Assembly (NCBI GenBank): GCA_021372245.1
Contig: JAJFUV010000340.1
Coordinates: 1 to 38,083 of the forward strand
Length of the DNA: 38,083 nt
DNA from: Terriglobales bacterium
Lineage (GTDB): Bacteria; Acidobacteriota; Terriglobia; Bryobacterales; Bryobacteraceae
Reading direction: 5' to 3'
This document shows positions 25,376-32,172 of this stretch, piece by piece; positions within the stretch are counted from its first letter, which is position 1, and each line of letters begins with the position of its first letter. The position numbers were made by a program, and so were the translations under genes. The notes beneath the pieces are model-generated. The model searched no databases, had not been told where the DNA came from, and saw only the letters and a list, made by a program, of their open reading frames with translations.

Positions 25376-26253
25376 TACACCCTCCGCCGCGCCAGAAGGC
25401 GCTGCATGTTGCCGCTCAGAATCTTGGCCCTATCCGCATCGCTCACCGCGGCGGAACGGATGCGTCCCACGCTGGCCGTCATGGACATGTCGCAGCCGAA
25501 CAGGACGCGGTCGGCGCCCATGATCTTCACGGCCATTTCAACAGTGCCCTCGTCGATCACGCTGCCGCTGGTATCGATGCAGACGCTGGGCGCGTTCCGC
25601 AGCGATTTCGCGGTCCACTCCCAGTCGCCGCCGCCGGCGATGTGGGCACAAATGATCATGGCTTCCGGGTAACGCTTGGCGAGTTCGGCGAAGGTGCCGC
25701 CGTCGCTGATGCGCGGCTGCGGAGGAATCAACGAATAGCAGTGCCCGGCGTGATGGAGGATGGGAACGCCCAACTGGATGACCCGCTCCACCAGCGGCCA
25801 CACGACCGGTTCCGTGGCCACGTAATCGTTGTAGAGCTTCACCCCGATGAAACCCATCTTCTCGACGCAGCGGCTGACTTCGTCGCACGCTTCCTTGATG
25901 TAGCCGGGGTTGACGTAGCAGTAACAGAGGATCCGGCCCGGATAGCGCTTCGCGGCCTCCGCCGCCCAATCGTTGCACCGGCGGAATTCCTCGGGATCCG
26001 TGGGGTGCCGAGGGCTCAGCAGGGAACAGCAAAGCTGGTCTATCCCCAACCGGTCCGCCGCGTCGATGAGCTGGCGGTCTCTTTCGAGATAATCGCGGCT
26101 GCCGTGATGGCTCAAGTGCGCGTGCGCGTCGATTACCTTGACCTTGCCGGCGCTGCCTGCGGTGCCCGCGCGAGCCAAGCCCGCGGTTCCGGCAAGGCCC
26201 AGCCCGGCGCCGAAAGCGCGCCGCGACATCAAACCGAAGCCCGATTCGTCCAT
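25375..26253 (-). CDS. Secreted amidohydrolase family 2 (ACMSD-like) metal hydrolase
   Basis: 292 residues. A Tat-like N-terminus (MSRRAFGAGLGLAGTAGLARAG, residues 9-30) suggests export. The metal site is intact: HAH at residues 44-46 in VIDAHAHL, HHAGH in the middle, ICAHIAGGGDW, and the Asp in RVLFGCDMSM. Such proteins are zinc-dependent hydrolases or decarboxylases on ring or amide substrates. The ATG at 26253 has a strong GGGAGGAA site. It is the first gene of a two-gene unit with the degenerate paralogue downstream, convergent to the GH20 gene. Substrate unknown. Confidence 0.87.
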   Translation of the reverse strand: MDESGFGLMSRRAFGAGLGLAGTAGLARAGTAGSAGKVKVIDAHAHLSHHGSRDYLERDRQLIDAADRLGIDQLCCSLLSPRHPTDPEEFRRCNDWAAEAAKRYPGRILCYCYVNPGYIKEACDEVSRCVEKMGFIGVKLYNDYVATEPVVWPLVERVIQLGVPILHHAGHCYSLIPPQPRISDGGTFAELAKRYPEAMIICAHIAGGGDWEWTAKSLRNAPSVCIDTSGSVIDEGTVEMAVKIMGADRVLFGCDMSMTASVGRIRSAAVSDADRAKILSGNMQRLLARRRV

Positions 26254-26361
26254 GCGAGTTCCTCCCTGGCACAGCGGACGGACGAGTGCACCCTAATTCC
26301 CATCCGGATGAGGATGCGCGGTTGTCGAAGCACGCCGCCGTTTCCGCGAGCCTTGCTGTAA

Positions 26362-26389
26362 CTTATCGCCGCCACGGGCCCGGAGTCAA
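26362..26389 (-). promoter_or_regulatory. Likely promoter of the amidohydrolase pair
   Basis: On the minus strand TTGACT (26384-26389) is followed after 16 bases by GATAAG (26362-26367). The expected start near 26355 gives a leader of about 100 bases. Confidence 0.4.
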
Positions 26390-26426
26390 ACCGGACCACG
26401 CAGTTTTTTTCAAAGTGCAATCAAAG

Positions 26427-26440
26427 AATGACGGGTCATT
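26427..26440. promoter_or_regulatory. Short palindrome in divergent intergenic region
   Basis: AATGAC-GG-GTCATT is a perfect 6-bp inverted repeat with a 2-base centre. It lies between the divergent amidohydrolase and antiporter genes. Its size and symmetry suit a dimeric regulator, but this is the only evidence. Confidence 0.35.
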
Positions 26441-26505
26441 GCGTGTCCGGGGCTTCGGCCTTCATGGCTCTGTGAGGATGCGGCGTTGTAGCATCAGAAT
26501 TGGAG

Positions 26506-27732
26506 ATGTATCCCAGCATAGTTTTCATCCCTTCTTTCCTGTTAGCCCCGGGCGAAGAGCCGGCGGGCTTGCTTCTCCAGATGCTTCTCGTGTTCACCTC
26601 GGCGAAACTGCTGGCCGAAGTAGCCGAGCAACTGAAGCAGCCCTCGGTAGTCGGACAGTTGGTGGCCGGTATTCTGATCGGCCCGAGCGTGCTGGGCTGG
26701 GTGCACCCCACTGAATTCCTGGCTGTGCTTTCCGAACTCGGCGTCATGTTCCTGTTGTTCCACGTCGGTCTGGAGCTGCGGGGCTTTCAACTCACCAGGA
26801 TCGGCCTCGAGGCGCTGCTACCCGCCACCCTGGGCGTGATTCTGCCTTTCATGGGCGGCATCGCCGTCATGATGGCGATCGGGCATCCCACCGTCGAAGC
26901 CATCTTCGTGGGCGCGGCGCTGGTGGCCACCAGTGTGGGAATCACGGCACATGTCCTGGCCTCGAAAGGTCTGCTCGAAGAAAGAGCCAGCAAGGTGATC
27001 CTGGCGGCGGCGGTCATCGACGATGTACTCGGACTGCTTGTGCTCGCCGTGGTGAGCGGCCTCGCCAAGGGCCGCATCAATTTCGTCGAACTGGGTCTCA
27101 CCACGGGGTTGGCCGTCGGATTCACGGTCCTGGTCGCCACCTGGGGCAAGAAGGCCATGGCGCAGATCGTGCCCCGCGTCGAAAAACGCACGCTGTCGGT
27201 CGACGGCGAATTCACGTTGTCGATCATCCTGTTGTTCGGGCTCTCGCTGCTCGCCATACACGCCGGCGTGGCCGCCATCATCGGCGCATTTCTGGCTGGA
27301 ATGGCGCTGGCCGGCAACGTGGGAGATCGTGTGCACCAGATGACCAGCGGGGTCACCGAATTCCTGGTGCCATTCTTCCTGGTGGGCATCGGCCTGCACC
27401 TGGACCTGTCGGTTTTCCGGCACGGAAGCACCATCCTTCTGGCCGCCATCATCCTGGTCGTCGCGTGCGTAACGAAGTTCCTTGGCTGCGGCCTGGGCTC
27501 AATGCACCTGGGATGGGCCGACGCCACGCGCATAGGAGCCGGCATGATTCCTCGCGGAGAGGTGGGCATGGTGGTGGCTCAGATAGGCCTTGGACTGCGC
27601 ATCATCCCGCAGGACGTATACGGCACCGTCGTGTTCATGTCGATCGCCACGACAATCCTTGCTCCACCGCTGGTGACACTCAGCTATCGTAGTTTGATGC
27701 GGCGTGAACCCGCCGGCACAGTTTCCGAATGA
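26506..27732 (+). CDS. Cation:proton antiporter, CPA2/NapA-Kef type
   Basis: Membrane antiporter of about 408 residues with about 12 hydrophobic helices. The N-terminal part FTSAKLLAEVAEQLKQPSVV and GILIGPSVLGWV is typical of the Na+/H+ exchanger domain. The ion-binding Asp-Asp pair is at residues 172-173 (AAVIDDVLGLLVL), which in this superfamily indicates electrogenic Na+/H+ exchange; IPRGEVGMVVAQIGLGL is the conserved helix-10 region. The regulatory TrkA-N domain of KefB/C is absent. The start is uncertain: the ATG at 26506, a TTG at 26500 and an ATG at 26581 are possible and none has a good ribosome site. The stop overlaps the next start by ATGA. Confidence 0.9.
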   Translation: MYPSIVFIPSFLLAPGEEPAGLLLQMLLVFTSAKLLAEVAEQLKQPSVVGQLVAGILIGPSVLGWVHPTEFLAVLSELGVMFLLFHVGLELRGFQLTRIGLEALLPATLGVILPFMGGIAVMMAIGHPTVEAIFVGAALVATSVGITAHVLASKGLLEERASKVILAAAVIDDVLGLLVLAVVSGLAKGRINFVELGLTTGLAVGFTVLVATWGKKAMAQIVPRVEKRTLSVDGEFTLSIILLFGLSLLAIHAGVAAIIGAFLAGMALAGNVGDRVHQMTSGVTEFLVPFFLVGIGLHLDLSVFRHGSTILLAAIILVVACVTKFLGCGLGSMHLGWADATRIGAGMIPRGEVGMVVAQIGLGLRIIPQDVYGTVVFMSIATTILAPPLVTLSYRSLMRREPAGTVSE

Positions 27733-28784
27733 CAACTTCTCAACGAATCGCCATCGCCGCACTTTGCGCCGCCGCGGCTTGGTGTCAACAATCCTCGCCG
27801 GCGCTGGTCTTCAGCGGCCGCGTACACGGACGGGGCGGCACGCTCTACCGGCAATTATGGCGCCTGACCAGCCCGGGCGACCGGCGTTTGCAACTTTCGC
27901 GCTCGATTCGCCACCACGACCTGCCCGCGTGCGGCACCGGCGGGCACACCTTGCTGTTCCTCTCCGGCGGCGATCAGCATGCGCACGAACTTTGGACCCT
28001 CGACACGAAGACCCGTGTAGAGAAGATGCTGCTGAAGACGGACGAAGACCAACCCATTTCGCGCGTGCTCGGCTGGTCGCGCGGCGGCCGTGAAATCGTG
28101 CTTGCGCTCGACATCGAGGGAGGTCATCACCTGGCCAAACTTCTTTTACCGGGCAACACGCTGGTGGGCCTGCCGCGCGCCGAAAACCCGGCGCTATCTC
28201 CCGATGGAACGCGGATCGCTTACGACACGTCGTATCTGGGCGGCGGAAGCCTGGCGCAGTCGCAATTGCTGGTGGTTGACCTGGACGGCAAACCGATCGC
28301 GCACCTGGGCCGGGGCGCCAGACCGGCATGGTCGCCGGACTCGGAGAAGCTGGTAGCGCTGGTGGCGAACGGGACGGATCTGCAAATCGTCGAGGTACGC
28401 TCGCGCGCGATCCAGCGCACAATCGCACTGCCAGCGAAGTCGGACCGGTGGACGTCGCCCGGAGCTCTGGCCTGGTCGCCGGACGGCAAATGGATTCTGG
28501 CGTCTTCGCCGGTCGAAGGCGCGGAGGAATATTGGCTGCTGAACATGGAAACCCGCGCATGGACTTACCTGGACCGCGGGCGTGGCGCACGCTGGTCGCC
28601 GGATGGCACACGATTGGTGTATGCGACGCCCTGGCGGACGGTAAAGGTGGAACGCAAAGAAGTCCCCGCGTCCACCCTCAGGATGGCCGAGGCGCCGGAT
28701 TTCCAGGCACGGGACTTGGCATCCCCGCCGGCCGCTTTCGATTCACCTGTATGGTGCGCGCTCGATCTTCGGCAGCCAAGATAA
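27729..28784 (+). CDS. TolB-like beta-propeller protein, probably exported
   Basis: 351 residues. A short hydrophobic N-terminus (IAIAALCAAAAWC) suggests export to the periplasm. The body has repeated propeller blades with the PD40 signature: LSPDGTRIAYDT, PAWSPDSEKLVAL, LAWSPDGKWILAS and ARWSPDGTRLVYAT. Such WD40/TolB-type repeats form scaffolds for protein or ligand contact; no enzyme motif is seen. The ATG overlaps the antiporter TGA stop (ATGA), so the two are translationally coupled, which hints at an accessory role for the antiporter. Function unknown. Confidence 0.85.
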   Translation: MTTSQRIAIAALCAAAAWCQQSSPALVFSGRVHGRGGTLYRQLWRLTSPGDRRLQLSRSIRHHDLPACGTGGHTLLFLSGGDQHAHELWTLDTKTRVEKMLLKTDEDQPISRVLGWSRGGREIVLALDIEGGHHLAKLLLPGNTLVGLPRAENPALSPDGTRIAYDTSYLGGGSLAQSQLLVVDLDGKPIAHLGRGARPAWSPDSEKLVALVANGTDLQIVEVRSRAIQRTIALPAKSDRWTSPGALAWSPDGKWILASSPVEGAEEYWLLNMETRAWTYLDRGRGARWSPDGTRLVYATPWRTVKVERKEVPASTLRMAEAPDFQARDLASPPAAFDSPVWCALDLRQPR

Positions 28785-28802
28785 AATCCTTTGCAGAGGC
28801 CC

Positions 28803-28831
28803 TTTCATTCCACGTGAAAGTTTCGTATATA
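28803..28831 (+). promoter_or_regulatory. Possible promoter of the LysW-like gene set
   Basis: TTTCAT (28803-28808), 17 bases, TATATA (28826-28831, within TATATATATAG). The -35 part overlaps a small hairpin CTTTCA/TGAAAG (28802-28820). The -10 is good but the -35 is weak. Confidence 0.35.
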
Positions 28832-28862
28832 TATAGCTGCGACGTGGCAAGGAGGAGAGCAG

Positions 28863-29078
28863 ATGGTTAAATGCCCGATGTGCGATGGCCCCATTGACGT
28901 CGAAGAAGAGGAACTCGACGAAGGCGACATCCTCACGTGCGAGGAGTGCGGCGCTGAAATACAGGTCGCTGGGGTGAACCCCCTCGATCTTGAATCTGCC
29001 GAAGAAGAGGATCTGGATGATGAGGAAGGCGACCTCGATGAGGAGGATGAGGACGAAGACGAGGAGGAGTGGCGTTAG
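28863..29078 (+). CDS. LysW-like zinc-ribbon protein with polyacidic tail
   Basis: 71 residues. The first 44 match LysW/ArgW-type amino-group carrier proteins: C4-P-M-C7, GDILTCEECGAE with C26 and C29 as the second zinc knuckle, and GVNPLDLE (LysW proteins read close to GLDPLRLE here). Carrier proteins end in EDWGE, whose last Glu is joined to the substrate amino group. Here residues 44-71 are a tail with 21 acidic residues of 28, ending EEEWR, so the terminal Glu is missing. No LysX/ArgX ligase, LysZ or other carrier-pathway gene is in the window. A strong AAGGAGGAGA site precedes the ATG. The role is unknown; it could be a repurposed carrier or a zinc-ribbon protein that only shares the fold. 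Confidence 0.82.
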   Translation: MVKCPMCDGPIDVEEEELDEGDILTCEECGAEIQVAGVNPLDLESAEEEDLDDEEGDLDEEDEDEDEEEWR

Positions 29079-29469
29079 CATCGGGCTCGCCCGTGTTCTT
29101 ATCCGGGCCTGCATCCTGTTAGGCGTGGCGGGGATGGCGATGTTTCCGGCCGCAGCCGGGAAGCGGGACAAGCAGGAATCATTCGCATTGATCGCAGGAA
29201 CGGTGTTTCGCGATACGGGTTTTGCACTGCCGGGGGCCGAGGTGTCGCTTAAGCCCACGCCCGAGGGGCCATCCGCTGTCAAGGTCAAGAGCGCAAAGAT
29301 GGTATCCACCCCCCGCGGCGAGTTCGTGTTTCGGGTCCCTGCCGCGCCCGTGCGATATACTGTGAGTGTCAAAGCCAAGGGCTTCCGCGAGCAGTCAAAG
29401 CCCGTTTCCATAACGGGGGATGAGCGCGTGGATGTCTTTTTCCGGCTGGAAGCGGAATCGAAAAAGTAG
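29038..29469 (+). CDS. Small secreted carboxypeptidase-regulatory-like (transthyretin-like) protein A
   Basis: 143 residues from the ATG at 29038, which has GAGGAAGG 8 bases upstream inside the preceding gene; ATG at 29047 is an alternative. The N-terminus is strongly basic (MRRMRTKTRR) followed by a hydrophobic segment (RVLIRACILLGVAGMAMFPAAAG), a normal signal peptide. The mature part GKRDKQESF then shows one beta-sandwich domain: LIAGTVFRDTGFALPGAEVSL, GEFVFRVPAAPVRYTVSVKA, KGFREQSKPVSI. The start overlaps the LysW-like gene by 41 bases in another frame. It shares layout with the next gene, including KRDK after the signal peptide and a Lys-rich end. Function unknown. Confidence 0.78.
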   Translation: MRRMRTKTRRSGVSIGLARVLIRACILLGVAGMAMFPAAAGKRDKQESFALIAGTVFRDTGFALPGAEVSLKPTPEGPSAVKVKSAKMVSTPRGEFVFRVPAAPVRYTVSVKAKGFREQSKPVSITGDERVDVFFRLEAESKK

Positions 29470-29470
29470 G

Positions 29471-29845
29471 ATGAAAACCTTTCAGTTCATTGCTCTTTCG
29501 CTCGTGTTGCTGGCTCTAACCGCCCTTCCCGCGTCCTCTCAGTGGAAGAGGGACAAGGATAAGGAAGATCCCAACACCCGCTCCCTGCAGGGATTCGTCC
29601 TGGACGAGCAGGAGAGACCGGCCAAAACCGCCATCGTGCAACTGAAGAACGCCAAGACCCTCCAGGTTCGCTCTTATATTACGCAAGAGGATGGGCGCTA
29701 CCAGTTTCATGGGTTGAGCACCAACACCGACTATGAGGTGCGGGCAGAACGGGGCGACTTGGCCAGCGCGGTCCGGCGTCTCAGCGTGTTCGATACCCGG
29801 CCCAAGCCGGTCATCAACCTGAAGCTCGAGCCCAAGAAAAAGTAG
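29471..29845 (+). CDS. Small secreted carboxypeptidase-regulatory-like (transthyretin-like) protein B
   Basis: 124 residues. Signal peptide MKTFQFIALSLVLLALTALP-ASSQ, then WKRDKDKEDPNTRSLQGFVLD, a single beta-sandwich domain (RPAKTAIVQLKNAKTLQV, QEDGRYQFHGLSTNTDYEV) and a basic end LEPKKK. The ATG at 29471 is one base after the previous stop. Together with protein A it forms a pair of similar small periplasmic or surface proteins. In larger proteins this domain helps folding or ligand contact; alone its role is not known. Confidence 0.82.
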   Translation: MKTFQFIALSLVLLALTALPASSQWKRDKDKEDPNTRSLQGFVLDEQERPAKTAIVQLKNAKTLQVRSYITQEDGRYQFHGLSTNTDYEVRAERGDLASAVRRLSVFDTRPKPVINLKLEPKKK

Positions 29846-29878
29846 CGCCGTCTTTGGCCCGCTCTATTGGGAGGGGAC

Positions 29879-30451
29879 ATGAGACGAATACTGAATCTGG
29901 TGGTTTGTTTGGGTTGGGCAACTGCGGTCTGGGCTCAGAGTGGAATTGTTGGCGCCAAACCTGGTGAGTTCACGCTGCAGGATTTGAAGGGCTCCAGCGT
30001 TTCCGCTTCGGCGTTGAGCGGCAATGTCACGGCGCTCCTCTTCATTGCGACCAAATGCCCAGTGTCGAACGCTTACAACGAACGCATGGTCGCGCTATAT
30101 CGCGACTACGAGCCTAAGGGCGTGAAGTTCATCTTCGTGAATTCCAACTACAACGAGCCGGCGGCGGAAGTGGAGCAACATAGGAAGGGCAATGCGTTCC
30201 CGTTCGCAGTGTACAAGGATGCCGGCAACGTGGTGGCGGACCTGTTCCACGCGAACGCGACGCCCGAAGCCTTCGTGCTCGACTCGAGCGGCACGGTGCG
30301 CTATCACGGCTATATTGACGACTCGCAGAACCCCGTGCGCGTCACCAAACAGGGGTTACGACTGGCCTTGGATGCCGTGCTGGGCGCCGGAAGCGTCAAT
30401 CCGGCGGAGACCAAGGCGTTTGGATGTTCCATTAAACGGATAAAACGATGA
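29879..30451 (+). CDS. Periplasmic redoxin (thioredoxin-fold, CxxS type)
   Basis: 190 residues. Signal peptide MRRILNLVVCLGWATAVWA, then a redoxin/AhpC-TSA-like domain: FTLQDLKGSSVSASALSG, ATKCPVSNAYNERM with Cys60-x-x-Ser63, FIFVNSNYNE, ATPEAFVLDSSGTVRYHGYIDD. The C-terminus AFGCSIKR brings a second Cys (183), as seen in related proteins ending in GC-x-IK. The CPVS motif has one Cys, so this is more likely a peroxiredoxin-like or isomerase-like thiol protein than a disulphide reductase. The ATG at 29879 has GGGAGGGG before it. The stop overlaps the next ATG (ATGA). Confidence 0.85.
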   Translation: MRRILNLVVCLGWATAVWAQSGIVGAKPGEFTLQDLKGSSVSASALSGNVTALLFIATKCPVSNAYNERMVALYRDYEPKGVKFIFVNSNYNEPAAEVEQHRKGNAFPFAVYKDAGNVVADLFHANATPEAFVLDSSGTVRYHGYIDDSQNPVRVTKQGLRLALDAVLGAGSVNPAETKAFGCSIKRIKR

Positions 30452-30930
30452 TCTTGAATGTGCGGCTTCTTATTGCGGCGGCACTGCTGGCCGCTCCGTT
30501 GTGCGCTCAACCGGCGCTTCAACCGATGGATGAGACGGGTTACCAGGGACTGCTGGCGGCGAACAAAGGGAAAGTTGTGCTCGTGAACTTCTGGGCCACA
30601 TGGTGTCAGCCCTGCCGGGCCGAGATGCCGCAGCTCGTAAAGATGGAGGCATCGTTGCGCGTGCGCGGATTCAAGCTCATCACCATCTCCGCCGACGAGC
30701 CTGAGCAGGAGGCCTTCGCCCGCAAGTTTCTCACTCAGACAAAAGTGCCTGGCACGTGGTATGTGAAGAGGCCCAAAAGCGACAGCGCCTTCATCGAAGC
30801 CGTCGATCGCCGTTGGAGCGGCGCGCTGCCGGCGTCGTATCTATACGACCGCACTGGGCGCAAGCGACAGATGTTCGTCGGCGAAACCGCCATCGCGACC
30901 ATCGAGGCGGCCATCCGCAAGCTGCTTTAG
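30448..30930 (+). CDS. TlpA/ResA-type periplasmic thioredoxin
   Basis: 160 residues with a signal peptide (LLIAAALLAAPLCA-Q). The thioredoxin-fold motif NFWATWCQPCRAEMPQL has Cys53 and Cys56 of a standard WCxxC reductase site. A cis-Pro region (GALPASYLYDRTGRK) is present. Proteins of this type reduce disulphides in the periplasm, using electrons from DsbD/CcdA-like membrane proteins. It is coupled by ATGA to the CxxS redoxin, for which it may be the electron donor. It is convergent with lysA with no gap between the stops. Confidence 0.9.
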   Translation: MILNVRLLIAAALLAAPLCAQPALQPMDETGYQGLLAANKGKVVLVNFWATWCQPCRAEMPQLVKMEASLRVRGFKLITISADEPEQEAFARKFLTQTKVPGTWYVKRPKSDSAFIEAVDRRWSGALPASYLYDRTGRKRQMFVGETAIATIEAAIRKLL

Positions 30931-32172
30931 TTACTCGCCTCGGACGAGGTCATCGTAACTTTCGCGCGTGCGGATGACGCTGTAGTTGTCGCCGTCGATC
31001 AGCACTTCGACCGGCCGCGGACGCGCGTTGTAGTTTGAAGCCTGCGCAAACCCGTATGCTCCTGCCGTGCAAACGGCCAGCAAATCGCCGGGCAGCACAT
31101 TGTCGATCTCGCGGCCGCGCGCGAGAAAATCACCCGTCTCGCACACCGGCCCCACCACATCGGCGCGGATGACTCCCCGGTGGGCGCGTCTGAGCGGCAG
31201 AATCCCGTGATACGCGCCATAAAGCGCGGGCCGGATCAGATCCGTCATGGACGCGTCGACAATGACGAATTCCTTCTTGCCGTTGCGCTTGCGATAAAGC
31301 ACCCTCGTGAGGAGCATGCCCGCCTCCGCCACCAGCGAGCGGCCGGGTTCGAGCAGGACGCGCAGGCCGCTGCCTTCCGCGAGTGCGCAAAGCGCCGTCA
31401 CGAACTCAGTGATCGAAGGCGAGGATTCGCCCGGCCGGTACGGCACTCCCACACCGCCGCCGAGATCCAGATGCCGGATATCGAAGCCCTTCTCCCGCAG
31501 ACGTTGAGCCAGCGCCACCAGGCGGCCGGCGGCTTCGAGCATCGGCGCCGGGTCCAGGATCTGCGACCCGATGTGGCAGCTTACCCCTTCCATAGACAAG
31601 TGCTTGAGCGCCCGCGCGCGCTCATACACCGCCTCCACCTCGGCGATGTCGATACCGAACTTGTGCTCGCGCAGGCCGGTGGAAATGTAAGGATGCGTCG
31701 CGGCATCGACGTCTGGATTTACACGCACGGCCACGCGCGCCGTCACGCCCCGGCGCTCGGCCAGCGTGTCGATCAGCGCCAATTCCCCTTCGGATTCGCA
31801 GTTGAACCCGTAGATCCCCTGATCGAGCGCGTAGGCGATCTCATCGGCGGTCTTTCCGACTCCGGAGAACACGACGCTCGACGCTTTTCCGCCGGCCTTC
31901 AGCACGCGGAACAGTTCTCCGCCGGAAACGATGTCGAACCCGGCGCCCTCTTCCGCAAGCAGCCTCAACAGACTCAGGTTGCCGTTCGCCTTCACTGCGT
32001 AACAGATCGCGTGCGGCGTGCTGCCGAAGGCCTCCTGGTAAGCTCGCAGACGGCGCAGGATGGCGCTTTTCGAGTAAACGTAACAGGGCGTCCCCTCGCG
32101 CGAGGCCACATCCGCCAGCGCGACTTGCTCGCAATAGAGCGTGTCTTGTTCGTAACGGTAGGCAGAATCCAT
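30931..32172 (-). CDS. lysA: Diaminopimelate decarboxylase
   Basis: 413-residue PLP enzyme of fold type III that converts meso-diaminopimelate to L-lysine, the last step of the DAP route. The PLP lysine is Lys61 in YAVKANGN. Further signatures: HKFGI, CHIGSQI, LDLGGGVGVPY, LLEPGRSLVAEAG, and near the end VGPVCETGDFLARGRE with the substrate-side Cys, then CTAGAYGFAQASNYN. The ATG at 32172 overlaps the stop of the upstream phosphatase gene by one base; a GTG at 32175 is an alternative. Its presence shows that lysine is made by the DAP route here, not the LysW route. Confidence 0.95.
   Translation of the reverse strand: MDSAYRYEQDTLYCEQVALADVASREGTPCYVYSKSAILRRLRAYQEAFGSTPHAICYAVKANGNLSLLRLLAEEGAGFDIVSGGELFRVLKAGGKASSVVFSGVGKTADEIAYALDQGIYGFNCESEGELALIDTLAERRGVTARVAVRVNPDVDAATHPYISTGLREHKFGIDIAEVEAVYERARALKHLSMEGVSCHIGSQILDPAPMLEAAGRLVALAQRLREKGFDIRHLDLGGGVGVPYRPGESSPSITEFVTALCALAEGSGLRVLLEPGRSLVAEAGMLLTRVLYRKRNGKKEFVIVDASMTDLIRPALYGAYHGILPLRRAHRGVIRADVVGPVCETGDFLARGREIDNVLPGDLLAVCTAGAYGFAQASNYNARPRPVEVLIDGDNYSVIRTRESYDDLVRGE

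Noticed and set aside
28802..28822. Terminator after the propeller gene (CTTTCA/TGAAAG stem)
   Set aside because: The stem is short and AT-rich, only three T follow, and it overlaps the possible promoter of the next gene.
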